Positions 24,557-33,742 of a stretch of 64,000 nt of DNA are shown here, one piece after another. The first letter of the stretch is position 1. Each line of letters begins with the position of its first letter. Source of the DNA: Panacagrimonas sp052389915 (GTDB taxonomy: Bacteria; Pseudomonadota; Gammaproteobacteria; Nevskiales; Nevskiaceae); the NCBI GenBank assembly GCA_052389915.1, contig JBQTHL010000076.1:1-64000 (forward strand), read 5' to 3'. A model generated the notes under the pieces. The model had not been told where the DNA came from and did no database searches. It saw only the letters and a program-made list of their open reading frames with translations. Made by a program: the position numbers and the translations under genes.

Positions 24557-26188
24557 ATGAGCGCGCCGACTCCCTCGGCCGCACCCGGCGCGTTCGCACC
24601 GCTGCGCGAGCGCGCCTTCCTGGTCCTGTGGCTGGCCACCGTGATGGCCAACACCGGGACCTGGATGCGCGACACCGCGTCCGGCTGGTTGATGACCTCG
24701 CTGGCGCCCTCGCCCACGATGGTCGCGATGGTGCAGGCCGCCACGACGCTGCCGATCTTCCTGCTCGCGCTGCCCGCCGGCGCGCTGTCCGACATCGTCG
24801 ACCGGCGGCGCCTGATGATCGGCATCCAGCTCGGGCTGTCGCTGGTGAGCATTGCGCTTTGCTTGCTGAGTTTGCTCGACGGTATGTCGCCGCTGATCCT
24901 GCTAGGCCTCACGTTCTGCGGCGGCGTTGGAGCTGCGCTTGCGGCACCGGCCTGGCAGAGCATCGTCCCGCAACTCGTGCCGCGTCCGCTGATGCGGCCG
25001 GCCATCGCGCTCAACAGCCTGGGCGTGAATATCGCGCGCGCCATCGGCCCGGCGGTCGGCGGGCTGATCATCGCAACGCTCGGCATTGCCGCGGCCTACC
25101 TCGTCGACGTCTTCAGCTATCTGTTGATCATCGGCGCGCTGTGGTGGTGGAAGCCCGTGCCGCGACTATCGCAGGACCCTGAACACCTCGTGCAGGCAAT
25201 GCGCAGCGGGTTGCGTTTCGCGTTGTTCCACCCGGACCTGCAGCGTGTGCTGCTGCGCGCCTTCCTGTTCTTCATCGCCGCGAGCAGCTACTGGGCGCTG
25301 TTGCCGCTGATCGTGCGCGAGCAGTTAAGCGGCGGCGCGACTGTCTACGGTCTAGCGATGGCGGCGATCGGGCTGGGCGCGATTCTCGGCGCGCTGTTAT
25401 TGCCGCGACTGCGCCGTCACCTGTCCGCGAACGCGACCGTGCTACTCGGCGCACTCGTCACCGGCGTCGCGACCGCGATCCTCGCGCTGGCGCACGTCCC
25501 GGCGCAGGGTATCGCCGTACTGCTGTTCGCCGGCGCGGCCTGGATCGCCGTGCTTACCACGCTCAACGCCACCGCGCAGTCGGTGCTGCCCGACTGGGTA
25601 CGCGGTCGCGGACTGGCGCTGTACCTGACGGTGTTTTTCGGCGGCATGACCCTCGGCAGTCTCGGCTGGGGCGCGCTGGCAACGGCCATCGGCATTGCGC
25701 AGACGCTAGGCATTGCCTCTGCCGCGGTCATCCTGATCGGCCTGCTGGCACATCGCTGGACCCTACCCGAGGGCGATGCGGACCTCACGCCTTCGCTGCA
25801 CTGGCCCGAGCCCGCGATCTCCGCGGACGCGCAGGCCGAGGGCGGACCGGTGATGGTGCGCATCACTTACCAGGTCCCGCCGGTCGGGCACGCTGCCTTC
25901 CACGCCGCAATCCGTCCGCTTGCAAGCATCCGCCGTCGCGACGGCGCCTATGCTTGGGGCGTGATGTTCGACATCGAGCATCCCGAACGCGTCGTCGAAT
26001 GGTTTCTCGTGACGAGCTGGGAAGAGCATCTGCGCCAGCACCAGCGCGTGTCGGTGGCTGATCGCATCGTGCAGAAAAGCGTGATCGCCTTGCATCGTGG
26101 CGAGCAGGCGCCCGAGGTTTCACACGAGATTGCGCTGGGGCAACGCGCCGCGCCGGATACCCAGAACACTCACTCCGACCTGCACTGA
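24557..26188 (+). CDS. MFS exporter (EntS-like) with C-terminal ABM-like domain
   Basis: A 543-residue MFS transporter of the enterobactin-exporter (MFS_3) group. Twelve membrane segments occupy roughly residues 18-410. The family start FRAFLVLWLATVMANTGTWM-like segment and the loop DIVDRRRLMI (the MFS motif between TM2 and TM3) are visible. After residue 430 a soluble domain follows (VRITYQVPPVGHAAFHAA, RRRDGAYAWGVMFDIEHPER then VVEWFLVTSWEEHLRQHQR), resembling the antibiotic-biosynthesis-monooxygenase fold found fused to this transporter group. The substrate is unknown; siderophore-like or drug export is the family role. Confidence 0.87.
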   Translation: MSAPTPSAAPGAFAPLRERAFLVLWLATVMANTGTWMRDTASGWLMTSLAPSPTMVAMVQAATTLPIFLLALPAGALSDIVDRRRLMIGIQLGLSLVSIALCLLSLLDGMSPLILLGLTFCGGVGAALAAPAWQSIVPQLVPRPLMRPAIALNSLGVNIARAIGPAVGGLIIATLGIAAAYLVDVFSYLLIIGALWWWKPVPRLSQDPEHLVQAMRSGLRFALFHPDLQRVLLRAFLFFIAASSYWALLPLIVREQLSGGATVYGLAMAAIGLGAILGALLLPRLRRHLSANATVLLGALVTGVATAILALAHVPAQGIAVLLFAGAAWIAVLTTLNATAQSVLPDWVRGRGLALYLTVFFGGMTLGSLGWGALATAIGIAQTLGIASAAVILIGLLAHRWTLPEGDADLTPSLHWPEPAISADAQAEGGPVMVRITYQVPPVGHAAFHAAIRPLASIRRRDGAYAWGVMFDIEHPERVVEWFLVTSWEEHLRQHQRVSVADRIVQKSVIALHRGEQAPEVSHEIALGQRAAPDTQNTHSDLH

Positions 26189-26213
26189 TCACGCCCCGTG
26201 ATTCGCGATGCCC

Positions 26214-27119
26214 TCAGGCAGCGCGATCACGTCGCCACAACCCTGGGGTAGCACTGGTAAGTTTTCGGAATGTACGGGTCATGTGGCTCTGATCTGCAAA
26301 TCCGCAAGCGCCCGCGATCTCGGCCAGCGGACGATCCACCTCGCCCATCAGCACTTTCGCGGCCTCTACGCGGCGGTGCATCAACCAGATGTGCGGGGGC
26401 ATCCCCGTGCTCTGTTTGAAGGCGCGAGAGAAATGGCTCACCGAGACGCGGCACTCGCGCGCGACTTCCGCGACGCTAACGTTGTGTGCGAGGTTTGCGC
26501 TCAGCATCTCGCGAGCTCGGCGCACCTGCCAGACTGCGAGCCCGCCCCGGATCGGCGGCGGGCGCCTGAGGCCCCCATAGGTCAGCGCCAGGTGAGCGAG
26601 CAGTGCGAGTGACAGGTGTTCTACGAACAGGTTGCTGGCTTGCTTGGGTCGATGAATGGACGGCAGCAAAGCCGTACCGAGCTGCTGCACCACCGGATCA
26701 TCGAGGGAGATCCCCTGCGGGCAGTTGAGGGAACTGACGCGCCCACCGCCCTGCTCGTCGGCCAGGTCTTCAAGCGCAGCCTGAGGCAGGACGATCTGCA
26801 GCGAATCAAAGGGACTGCGCAGATAGGCGCCCGGGTCCAGCTCCAGATTCAGGCAAAGCAGTGTTCCCTTTGGGCAGGGTCGAGGTGGAAGTGCCTTGCC
26901 CGACAGCCACAGCTCCTTGCTGCACTGTTCGCCAAGCTGGATCACGAGCAGATAGGTGTCGAGTCGCGGCAGCGGCGCGGTCATGCCCCGGTTGGCACCG
27001 CATTGCACATGCGCGTAGGTGATGGGACTACGGTCCTGAGGACGTACCGACAGCGCCGGCACGTCATCGAGGTGATAGCAGCGGGCGATCTGCTGCCCGT
27101 AACTGGCGTGGTCGATCAT
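26214..27119 (-). CDS. AraC-family regulator
   Basis: A 301-residue regulator with an N-terminal AraC-binding-like domain and a C-terminal double HTH (LAHNVSVAEVARECRVSVSH, then CGFADQSHMTRTFRKLTSATP). The start ATG at 27119 was chosen because AAAGGA lies upstream at good spacing; the frame continues upstream without resemblance. It is convergent with the MFS gene and divergent from the sigma factor gene. Its ligand-binding half resembles regulators of aromatic or alkane metabolism only in general form. Confidence 0.87.
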   Translation of the reverse strand: MIDHASYGQQIARCYHLDDVPALSVRPQDRSPITYAHVQCGANRGMTAPLPRLDTYLLVIQLGEQCSKELWLSGKALPPRPCPKGTLLCLNLELDPGAYLRSPFDSLQIVLPQAALEDLADEQGGGRVSSLNCPQGISLDDPVVQQLGTALLPSIHRPKQASNLFVEHLSLALLAHLALTYGGLRRPPPIRGGLAVWQVRRAREMLSANLAHNVSVAEVARECRVSVSHFSRAFKQSTGMPPHIWLMHRRVEAAKVLMGEVDRPLAEIAGACGFADQSHMTRTFRKLTSATPGLWRRDRAA

Positions 27120-27277
27120 GAGTTCATCCTTTTGGCGCGTCACTTGGCGGCGGATACTTCCTACTAGAGGCGCTCCGCCCGCAAAAGGATTCGCGACCCG
27201 CAAAATTTCGTGCTGATGATCGGCGGCGGGTCGACGCTCATACCGGACTGACACCGAAAAATCCTAAGCTAAAGACC

Positions 27278-27895
27278 ATGACCGGTATCGAAACCTCATA
27301 CCCCTTGATTCGTTCCGCACAGGATGGCGACCGTCGTGCCATGGAGCAGCTGCTGGCGACATTCCAGCCTGACCTGCGCCGCTATGCCCAGCGGCACTGC
27401 TTCATCACCGACATCGACGACGCCATCCAGGAGACGCTGCTCATCGTGTCGCGCAAGCTGCCGGCCGTGCGAGTGCTGGCGTCCTTCTCTGCCTGGCTGT
27501 TCAGCATCGTAAAACGCGAGTGCCGCCGCGCTACTCGCAAGGCTCTGCGCTTCGATCCCTGGGACGAGGCCCTGGTGGAGCAGTGGATTGCCCACAGCAC
27601 GCCAGAGACGCAGACGCTGGAAGTGGTCGAGGCCTTGCAATCGCTCCCTGCGGATTATCTCGAGATCGTGCTGCTCCGCGACTATTCCGGGCTGACGCTG
27701 GAAGAGATCGCGACAAAGCTGCGGCTGAGTCTGCCTGCCGCGAAGAGCCGGCTGCACCGCGCGCGGCAGCTCGCCCGCGATCACCTGCTGGGCCGCGAGT
27801 CGCTGGAAGAAGGTTTGCAGCGGGGCAACGAGGCCGCACGCCGACCGCCGGCCCTCGACTTCGATGGCGGCCGCGATTGCGAACCGGATTCCTGA
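27278..27895 (+). CDS. ECF-type RNA polymerase sigma factor
   Basis: A 205-residue sigma70-family protein with region 2 (residues 28-83: TFQPDLRRYAQRHCF, IDDAIQETLLIVSRKLP, FSAWLFSIVKRECRRA) and region 4 (LQSLPADYLEIVLLRDYSGL, TLEEIATKLRLSLPAAKSRL). It lacks region 3. The C-terminal 30 residues are Gly/Arg/Asp-rich and unconserved. No anti-sigma gene is adjacent, which is unusual for ECF factors. Divergent from the AraC gene and convergent with the hybrid kinase gene. Confidence 0.87.
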   Translation: MTGIETSYPLIRSAQDGDRRAMEQLLATFQPDLRRYAQRHCFITDIDDAIQETLLIVSRKLPAVRVLASFSAWLFSIVKRECRRATRKALRFDPWDEALVEQWIAHSTPETQTLEVVEALQSLPADYLEIVLLRDYSGLTLEEIATKLRLSLPAAKSRLHRARQLARDHLLGRESLEEGLQRGNEAARRPPALDFDGGRDCEPDS

Positions 27896-27902
27896 CGCGC
27901 AT

Positions 27903-29849
27903 CTAGGCCTGCAACACCCGCGCAAGGCTGATCGCGAGGTCGCGCGCCGACAAGGGCTTCTTGAGCACTTCGTTGGCGCCCGCCTCGTAGGCGCCGGTCG
28001 TCACGCTGCCGCCGACGTAGCCGCTGACCAGCAGGACCGGAAGCCGCGGCCGCACTACGCGCACCTCACGGATCATCGCGGACCCGCACAACCCTGGCAT
28101 GCGCTCATCGGTGACCAGCGCGTCGAAGGCGAGCGGATCGGATCGGAAGGCTTCGAGCGCGGCCAGACTCGATGAAAACCCGGTCGGCTTGTAGCCCAAT
28201 GCTTCGAGCGTCTCCGTGCCGAGCAGGACCAGCGCCGCCTCGTCGTCGACGAACAGCACCCGCTGCCCGCGACCGCGCGGCTGGTCCTCATCCACATGCT
28301 GCGGCGCGTCGGCAACTTCGCCAGAGCAGGGAAAATAGACGGCGAAGCGGCTGCCCGCGCGTGGCGTGCTCGACAGGTCGATCGCGCCGCCGAGGTCCAG
28401 CACGATGCCGTGCACCAGCGAGAGGCCCAGGCCGGTGCCGACACCGACCTCCTTGGTGGTGAAGAACGGATCGAAAATTCTTTCCAGCAGGCTCGCATCC
28501 ATCCCGACCCCGGTATCGGCGACGTCCAGGACGATGTACTCCGCCGATTCGAGCTTGCCGATGTTGGCTGCGCGTGGCGTGTCGATGCGCGTCCGGTTCA
28601 ACGTGATGGACAAGGTTCCGCCCGAGGGCATGGCCTGGATGGCATTGGTCGCCAGGTTCACTAGCACCTGATGTACCTGGGTGGGATCGCCGAGCAGCGC
28701 CGAGCGACCCGCGTTCAGCGCGGTCTGCACCGTGACACCCGGCGGCAGCTTCGCGCAGACAAGGTCGATGGCCTCGCGAATCACCGCCTCTACGTGCACC
28801 GAAACCTTCTCGCCCTCACCGGCCCGACTGAACGCAAGCACGCGGTCCACCAGTGAGCGGCCGCGCTCGCCAGCGGCCAGCACGCTCTCCAGGTCGCGCC
28901 GCATGCGACTGCCCGGAGGCGCGGCCTGAAATGCACGCTCGCCGTAGCCGAGGATGGCGCCGAGGATGTTGTTGAAGTCGTGCGCGATCCCGCCGGCCAA
29001 GGTGCCCATGGCCTCGAGACGTTGCGCCTGCCGCAGCTTTCGCTCCAGGCGCAACAACTCTTCCTGTGCCTCGACGCGCTCACTGATGTCGGTCGTCGTG
29101 CCGAGATACTCGTCGACGGTCCCGCCCGCGCCCGGCACCGGTCGGCCCAGGCTGCGCAGATGGCGGATCGATCCTCCTCGCGCAAGGACGCGATAGTCCA
29201 CCGAATACGCGCGCTGCGCGGCAGTCGCCTCGCGCAGCGTCTGCGTGACGCGCGATCGATCTTCGGGATGCACGGCGTCCAGGAACCGCTCCATCGAAGG
29301 CTCGCCGTGGCCGGGCTCGAACCCGAGAAGCCGGTAATGCTCTTCCGACCAGACGACTTCTCCGACGGAGAGAATCCAGCCCCAGCTCCCGGTATGGCTG
29401 ATGCGCTGGCCTTCGGCGAGAAAGGCCTCGCTGCGCCGCAGGCGTTCCTCGGCACGCAGGCGCTCGGCCCGATCGCAGGCTTCGCGCAATGCGCGGCGCA
29501 CCGAGCTGACGATGCGCGACAGGCGCTCCTTGAGCACGTAGTCCGTCGCGCCGATCTTCAGCGCGTCGATTGCCAGCTCCTCGCCCAGAGTGCCGGAGAC
29601 GAAGATGAAGGGAACCTCCGGACGCTGCTGCGCGGCGATCTCAAGGGCGGACAGGCCGTCGAAGGACGGCAGCGAGAAGTCCGCGAGAATCAGGTCCGGC
29701 GCCGCCGCAACGAGCGCTGCGGTGAAAGTCTCGCGCGTTTCGACGCGCGTGATCTCGCATTCGATGCCGCCCGCTTCAAGCTCGGCTTGCACCAGCTCCG
29801 CATCGCGCGGATCGTCTTCCAGGTGCAGCACGCGCAGGGGCGTGTTCAC
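27903..29849 (-). CDS. hybrid sensor histidine kinase with N- and C-terminal receiver domains
   Basis: About 648 residues in the order receiver (LRVLHLEDDPRDAEL; phospho-Asp in LILADFSLPSFDG), PAS (ISHTGSWGWILSVGEVVWSE), HisKA of the NtrB-like type (MGTLAGGIAHDFNNILGAIL), HATPase (DVADTGVGMD; GTGLGLSLVHG), then a C-terminal receiver (RVLFVDDEAALVL; ALVTDERMPGLCG). There is no membrane segment, so it is soluble. The start is taken as GTG at 29849, matching the receiver-domain beginning; an ATG at 29918 would overlap the upstream regulator gene by 38 nt. Likely receives phosphate from the upstream kinase/regulator module. Confidence 0.85.
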   Translation of the reverse strand: MNTPLRVLHLEDDPRDAELVQAELEAGGIECEITRVETRETFTAALVAAAPDLILADFSLPSFDGLSALEIAAQQRPEVPFIFVSGTLGEELAIDALKIGATDYVLKERLSRIVSSVRRALREACDRAERLRAEERLRRSEAFLAEGQRISHTGSWGWILSVGEVVWSEEHYRLLGFEPGHGEPSMERFLDAVHPEDRSRVTQTLREATAAQRAYSVDYRVLARGGSIRHLRSLGRPVPGAGGTVDEYLGTTTDISERVEAQEELLRLERKLRQAQRLEAMGTLAGGIAHDFNNILGAILGYGERAFQAAPPGSRMRRDLESVLAAGERGRSLVDRVLAFSRAGEGEKVSVHVEAVIREAIDLVCAKLPPGVTVQTALNAGRSALLGDPTQVHQVLVNLATNAIQAMPSGGTLSITLNRTRIDTPRAANIGKLESAEYIVLDVADTGVGMDASLLERIFDPFFTTKEVGVGTGLGLSLVHGIVLDLGGAIDLSSTPRAGSRFAVYFPCSGEVADAPQHVDEDQPRGRGQRVLFVDDEAALVLLGTETLEALGYKPTGFSSSLAALEAFRSDPLAFDALVTDERMPGLCGSAMIREVRVVRPRLPVLLVSGYVGGSVTTGAYEAGANEVLKKPLSARDLAISLARVLQA

Positions 29850-29880
29850 GACGCGCGACGCCCCCGTTGCCGCACGGCTC

Positions 29881-30336
29881 TCAGCCCTTCTTGCCCACGC
29901 TGCCCGGCGGCGGCTCATTGATCACCGCCCAGAAGATGCCGAGTTCCTTGATGGCGTTGACGAAGTCGTGGAAGTCCACAGGCTTCACCACGTAGGCGTT
30001 CACACCGAGCTTGTAGCTGGAGATCATGTCGCGCTCTTCGCGCGAGGAGGTGAGCACGACCACGGGAATGGTCTTGAGATTCTCGTCGGACTTGACCTGC
30101 TGCAACACTTCCAGCCCGTCGATCTTCGGCAGCTTGAGGTCCAGCAGCATCACTGCCGGGTTGCCCTGCGCGCGCGTCGCGAACGGGCCGCGGCAGTACA
30201 GGTAATCCAGCGCCTCTTCGCCGTCGCGGGCGACGACGACCTCATTGGCGAGGTTGTATTCCTCCAGCGCGGAGAGCGTCAGCTCCACATCCTTGGGGTC
30301 GTCCTCGACCATCAGAATCCGTCCGAGTCCGCTCAT
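29881..30336 (-). CDS. single-domain response regulator (Rcp1-type)
   Basis: A 151-residue stand-alone receiver: ILMVEDDPKDVELTLSAL (acidic pocket residues 11-13), phospho-acceptor D66 in VMLLDLKLPKIDG, VVLTSS and VVKPVD for the conserved Thr/Ser and Lys. The GPFATRAQGNPAV loop before the phospho-strand is typical of phytochrome-associated Rcp1-like regulators. The start ATG at 30336 follows AAGGGAG. It sits 17 nt after the upstream kinase gene. With no output domain it probably relays phosphate between the two kinases. Confidence 0.9.
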   Translation of the reverse strand: MSGLGRILMVEDDPKDVELTLSALEEYNLANEVVVARDGEEALDYLYCRGPFATRAQGNPAVMLLDLKLPKIDGLEVLQQVKSDENLKTIPVVVLTSSREERDMISSYKLGVNAYVVKPVDFHDFVNAIKELGIFWAVINEPPPGSVGKKG

Positions 30337-30352
30337 GCTCTTGCTCCCTTGT

Positions 30353-31843
30353 TCATGGTTTGGGTGCCGAGAAATAGAAAGTCGCGCCTTTGTCCACGAC
30401 GCCGTGGGCCCAGACTCTTCCGCCGTGACGCGCGACGATGCGGTGCACGGTGGCCAGGCCAATACCCGTTCCTTCAAACGCTTCCGGGCGGTGCAGGCGC
30501 TGGAACACGCCGAACAGCTTGTTCACGTAGCGCATGTCGAAGCCGACGCCGTTGTCGCGGACGAACACCACGACCTCGTCGGACTTGCCCTTCTGAGATG
30601 CTATCTCAATCTCCGCCTGCGGCCGTGTGCGCGTGAACTTCACCGCGTTGGTAATCAGATTCACCAGCGCGAGTCGCAGCATGGCGCGATCACCGTAGAG
30701 GCTGGGCAGCGCGCCCACCGTCCATACGATGTTGCGTCCCTCGGCTTCCCGCTCCACCTCGCTGCGAACTTCCTGAACGAGCTGGTCCAGGCTGACCAGG
30801 GTGTTGCGCGTCTCCGTCCGGCCGATGCGCGAGAAGGCCAGCAGGTCGTCGATCAACGCGCCCATCTTCTTCGCCGACTCCACCACCATCTGGATGTAGC
30901 GTCGGCTCTTCTCGTCGAGCGTCGTCGCCGCATGCCTCTGCAGCAGCTCTGAGTAACCGACCACGTGGCGCAGCGGCGCGCGCAGATCGTGCGAGGTGGA
31001 ATAAGCGAAGGCTTCCAGCTCCTTGTTGCTGGCTTCGAGCTCGATGGTGCGCTTTTCGAGATCGATATTGAGTCGGCGGATCTTCTCCTCGCCACGCTTG
31101 CGCTCGGTCACATCGTTGTTGGTTTCCAGGATCGCCGCCGGCTGGCCGCGTTCGTCACGCCGCAGCGACCAGCGGCTGGCGACGACGACTTCAGTGCCAT
31201 CCGCCTTGACCTTGCGCAGCTCGCCTTCCCAGCGGCCGCCCCGCAATAGCTCGGCGCCAATCTCCTCGACCGGCATCGCGAATCTCGTCTGCAAGAGCTG
31301 ATGAGCTGGCTTGCCCAGGGCCTGGCCCGAGGTCCAGCCGTAAAGCTCCTGCGCGCCGCGGTTCCAGTAAGTGATGACGTCATTCATGTCGCGCACGAAG
31401 ATCGTGTCGTGCGTGAGATCGAGCAGGCTGGCCTGCTCCGTTCGCACGGCGACTTCTACTTGCAGCTCGTCGCGCGCGAATCGCAGCGCCTGCTCGATGC
31501 GGCGCCGTCTCGAGGCGAACCAGCCGATCATCGCGGCGAACGCGATGAAGATGGCGAAGTGCATGCGCCCGGACGGCTGGATGCTGAAGCTGTAGCGCGG
31601 CTCAGTGAAGAAGAAGTTGAAGGCCAGACCCGCGAGAAGGATCGCCAGTACTCCCGGCGCCGTACCGCCGTACCAGAGCGCTGCGCCGATCGCCATCAGG
31701 AACAGCGGAACTTCCAGGCTGTCGAGATTCTGGAGATCGGCCAGCAGCGACAAGCCGAGCGCGAGCGCGACGGCAATAACGGCCAGCGCATGCGGTCGCA
31801 GCCGGTCCATCCATGCCTTCGTCACATCTGCACCAGACTTCAT
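30353..31843 (-). CDS. membrane sensor histidine kinase (DUF4118-PAS-HisKA-HATPase)
   Basis: A 496-residue kinase. Membrane segments at about residues 18-36, 45-60, 63-77 and 92-110 form a KdpD-like DUF4118 unit (the NFFFTEPRYSFSI signature is visible). Then comes PAS (LDLTHDTIFVRDMNDVITYW), HisKA (AFAYSTSHDLRAPLRHVVGY, with phospho-His in SHDLRAPL) and HATPase (LVNLITNAVKFT, VRDNGVGFD, GTGIGLATVHRI). GGGAGCC precedes the ATG. First gene of the kinase-regulator-hybrid kinase operon. Confidence 0.9.
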   Translation of the reverse strand: MKSGADVTKAWMDRLRPHALAVIAVALALGLSLLADLQNLDSLEVPLFLMAIGAALWYGGTAPGVLAILLAGLAFNFFFTEPRYSFSIQPSGRMHFAIFIAFAAMIGWFASRRRRIEQALRFARDELQVEVAVRTEQASLLDLTHDTIFVRDMNDVITYWNRGAQELYGWTSGQALGKPAHQLLQTRFAMPVEEIGAELLRGGRWEGELRKVKADGTEVVVASRWSLRRDERGQPAAILETNNDVTERKRGEEKIRRLNIDLEKRTIELEASNKELEAFAYSTSHDLRAPLRHVVGYSELLQRHAATTLDEKSRRYIQMVVESAKKMGALIDDLLAFSRIGRTETRNTLVSLDQLVQEVRSEVEREAEGRNIVWTVGALPSLYGDRAMLRLALVNLITNAVKFTRTRPQAEIEIASQKGKSDEVVVFVRDNGVGFDMRYVNKLFGVFQRLHRPEAFEGTGIGLATVHRIVARHGGRVWAHGVVDKGATFYFSAPKP

Positions 31844-32072
31844 GGCTCCCCGGTCGCCACCTCACGTCCCTGGCTCGCTCGCTCAATGCGGAGTGAATGA
31901 GCGCGCACAACGGAAGCATAGCCCTCGGCCCTGGCACACGACTATGCCGACATCAGCCAAGCCGCGACTTGTACCTGGGTGCTCTTCGAGTCTTGCGGCA
32001 GCAGGGACGGTGGCGAACCGCGCGACCCAGCCTTTCCTACAATGACCCCCGAACACAGTCCGAGGTCATCCG

Positions 32073-32853
32073 ATGCTTCGCCTGTACGACAACGCCTTCA
32101 GCCCGTTTTACCCGCAAGGTCCGCATGGTGCTGGAGCACAAGGGCCTGGCCTTCGACACCATCGATGGCCTGCGAAAATCGACCCGCGCCGCCCTGGCCG
32201 CCGTGAACGCCCGCGTCGAGGTACCGGCGCTGGACCATGACGGGCTGCGGGTTGTGAACTCCGCCGACATCGTGGCCTATCTGGAGCGCAAGTTTCCGGA
32301 TGCGCCGGTTTATCCGCCGGACCCAAGCGGCTATGTGAAAGCCCGGGCCTGGGAACGCTGCGCGGACAGCACCATCGACCCCATTCTGATCGACATCTCG
32401 TACTGGACCTGGGCCGAGCGGCCCGACGTCATGCCAGTCGGACTGCTCTCGGCGGCACAGCGCGACCTCAACATCATCTACGTGGCGCTGGAAGCGGAAC
32501 TCGACGCTCGCGAGTTCGTCTGCGGTGCGTTGTCGATTGCCGATTTCGCGTTGTTCACACACCTGGTGTCGGTCCGCCCGCTGGGCGTCGCAATCGACGC
32601 ACAGCGCTTTCCGCGCCTGACGGCCTGGCTCACCCGGATGCGCGCCCTGCCCGTCTGCCGCGCAGACATCGAACGGACCAAGAGCTATTTGCTGGAAACG
32701 GCAGGCGACCAGGACGTGGAGCGGCGGCGCATCTTCTGGCGCGGCGACCGCATCGAGTGGGTCCTCGCCCGCGGCTACTACGAGTGGTTCGTGCGCGAGA
32801 TCGTGGAGGGTCGCGTGATCTGGCCGGGCTTGGGTGTTCCAGGTCGGGATTGA
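32073..32853 (+). pseudogene. glutathione S-transferase family gene, frameshifted
   Basis: The gene starts ATG at 32073 as MLRLYDNAFSPF, the GST N-terminal thioredoxin-fold strand, then leaves frame at a run of four T (32106-32109). Removing one T restores TRKVRMVLEHKGLAFDTID, then EVPALDHDG and VNSADIVAYLERKFPD (the glutathione-binding segment) and an all-helical C-terminal domain to the stop at 32853. Without the correction only about 20 correct residues would be made. Either a recent inactivating mutation or a homopolymer sequencing error. About 260 residues if intact. Confidence 0.8.
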
Positions 32854-32911
32854 GCTTCTTCTCGGCGCATGCGTCGAACTGAGCGACCTCAGCCGGATAG
32901 CGCCGTTTGGG

Positions 32912-33571
32912 TTACCCAGACGCACCACCGCTATTGTTCATAGCCGTTGCGAGCATGGAATGCAGGTGTCTGAACATGCCGCGGATATCTGCACTCTTCG
33001 GATCCAGCATCCACTGCAAGGCTATGCCTCGTACTGACGCAACGATGAGCTTGGTTAGCTGATCACAGTCCCTGCGAGCGAATCTGCCAACTGGAGCGCT
33101 GTCGAAAACGAGTTGGCCAAACTCCTTGAGCAACGCGGCCTGAGTGCGGACGACTAATCCTTTCAACAACCGGTCCGAGGGATCTGCCGCTGCAAATATA
33201 AGCACCAGTTCGCCGCGTATGATCGCCGTGTCCTCCTGGAGCCTTGTCTCGACCGCTTTCAGAATCTTCTGAACCGCTATCCCCTTGACGATATCGGCCT
33301 CGCTCGGGATCCTGAAAAGGTCTTTCCAGTTCTCGATGGCGATGAGGAACAGCTCGGATACCAGAGCCTCCTTCGAACCGAAGTGATATCGCGGGAGTTC
33401 TTTGCTGCACCCCGCAATCTCCGCAATGCGATTGAGCGAGGTTTCGCGATAGCCATACCGCCCAAAGCTTGTGAATCCGGCACGCAAGATGTTTGTGCGG
33501 GCCTCATCTTTTCGCTGCTGCTGCGTCCTTCTGGCCTTTTCCTGGACGGACTTTGCGGACGGAGAACTCAC
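32912..33571 (-). CDS. TetR-family regulator
   Basis: A 219-residue regulator with a TetR HTH (NILRAGFTSFGRYGYRETSL, NRIAEIAGCSKELPRYHF, GSKEAL) and a C-terminal TetR_C-like domain. The start is GTG at 33571, preceded by AGGAGGT at ideal spacing; the frame extends upstream without family resemblance. It is divergent from the DapB-like gene, with an operator-like palindrome between them, so it probably represses that transcription unit and itself. Confidence 0.87.
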   Translation of the reverse strand: MSSPSAKSVQEKARRTQQQRKDEARTNILRAGFTSFGRYGYRETSLNRIAEIAGCSKELPRYHFGSKEALVSELFLIAIENWKDLFRIPSEADIVKGIAVQKILKAVETRLQEDTAIIRGELVLIFAAADPSDRLLKGLVVRTQAALLKEFGQLVFDSAPVGRFARRDCDQLTKLIVASVRGIALQWMLDPKSADIRGMFRHLHSMLATAMNNSGGASG

Positions 33572-33636
33572 GGCGACCTCCTGGGAACTCGTGGGTACGC
33601 AATCGGGCGGACACTGTTGCACGCCGCAAAACATGC

Positions 33637-33654
33637 ATGTAACGTACGATACAT
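33637..33654. promoter_or_regulatory. TetR-type operator palindrome
   Basis: ATGTAACGTACGATACAT is an 18-bp near-perfect inverted repeat: arms ATGTA/TACAT, a palindromic CGTACG centre and one mismatched pair. It lies 65 bp upstream of the tetR start and 89 bp upstream of the divergent oxidoreductase start, the expected place for a shared operator. Confidence 0.7.
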
Positions 33655-33742
33655 ACTGGGCGAGCGGCAAGTGTGTTGACGATCATCCGCGCTCAGCAAG
33701 TGATGATATGCGCGGGCGCTTTGGAAGCGTTGGGGGCGAACG

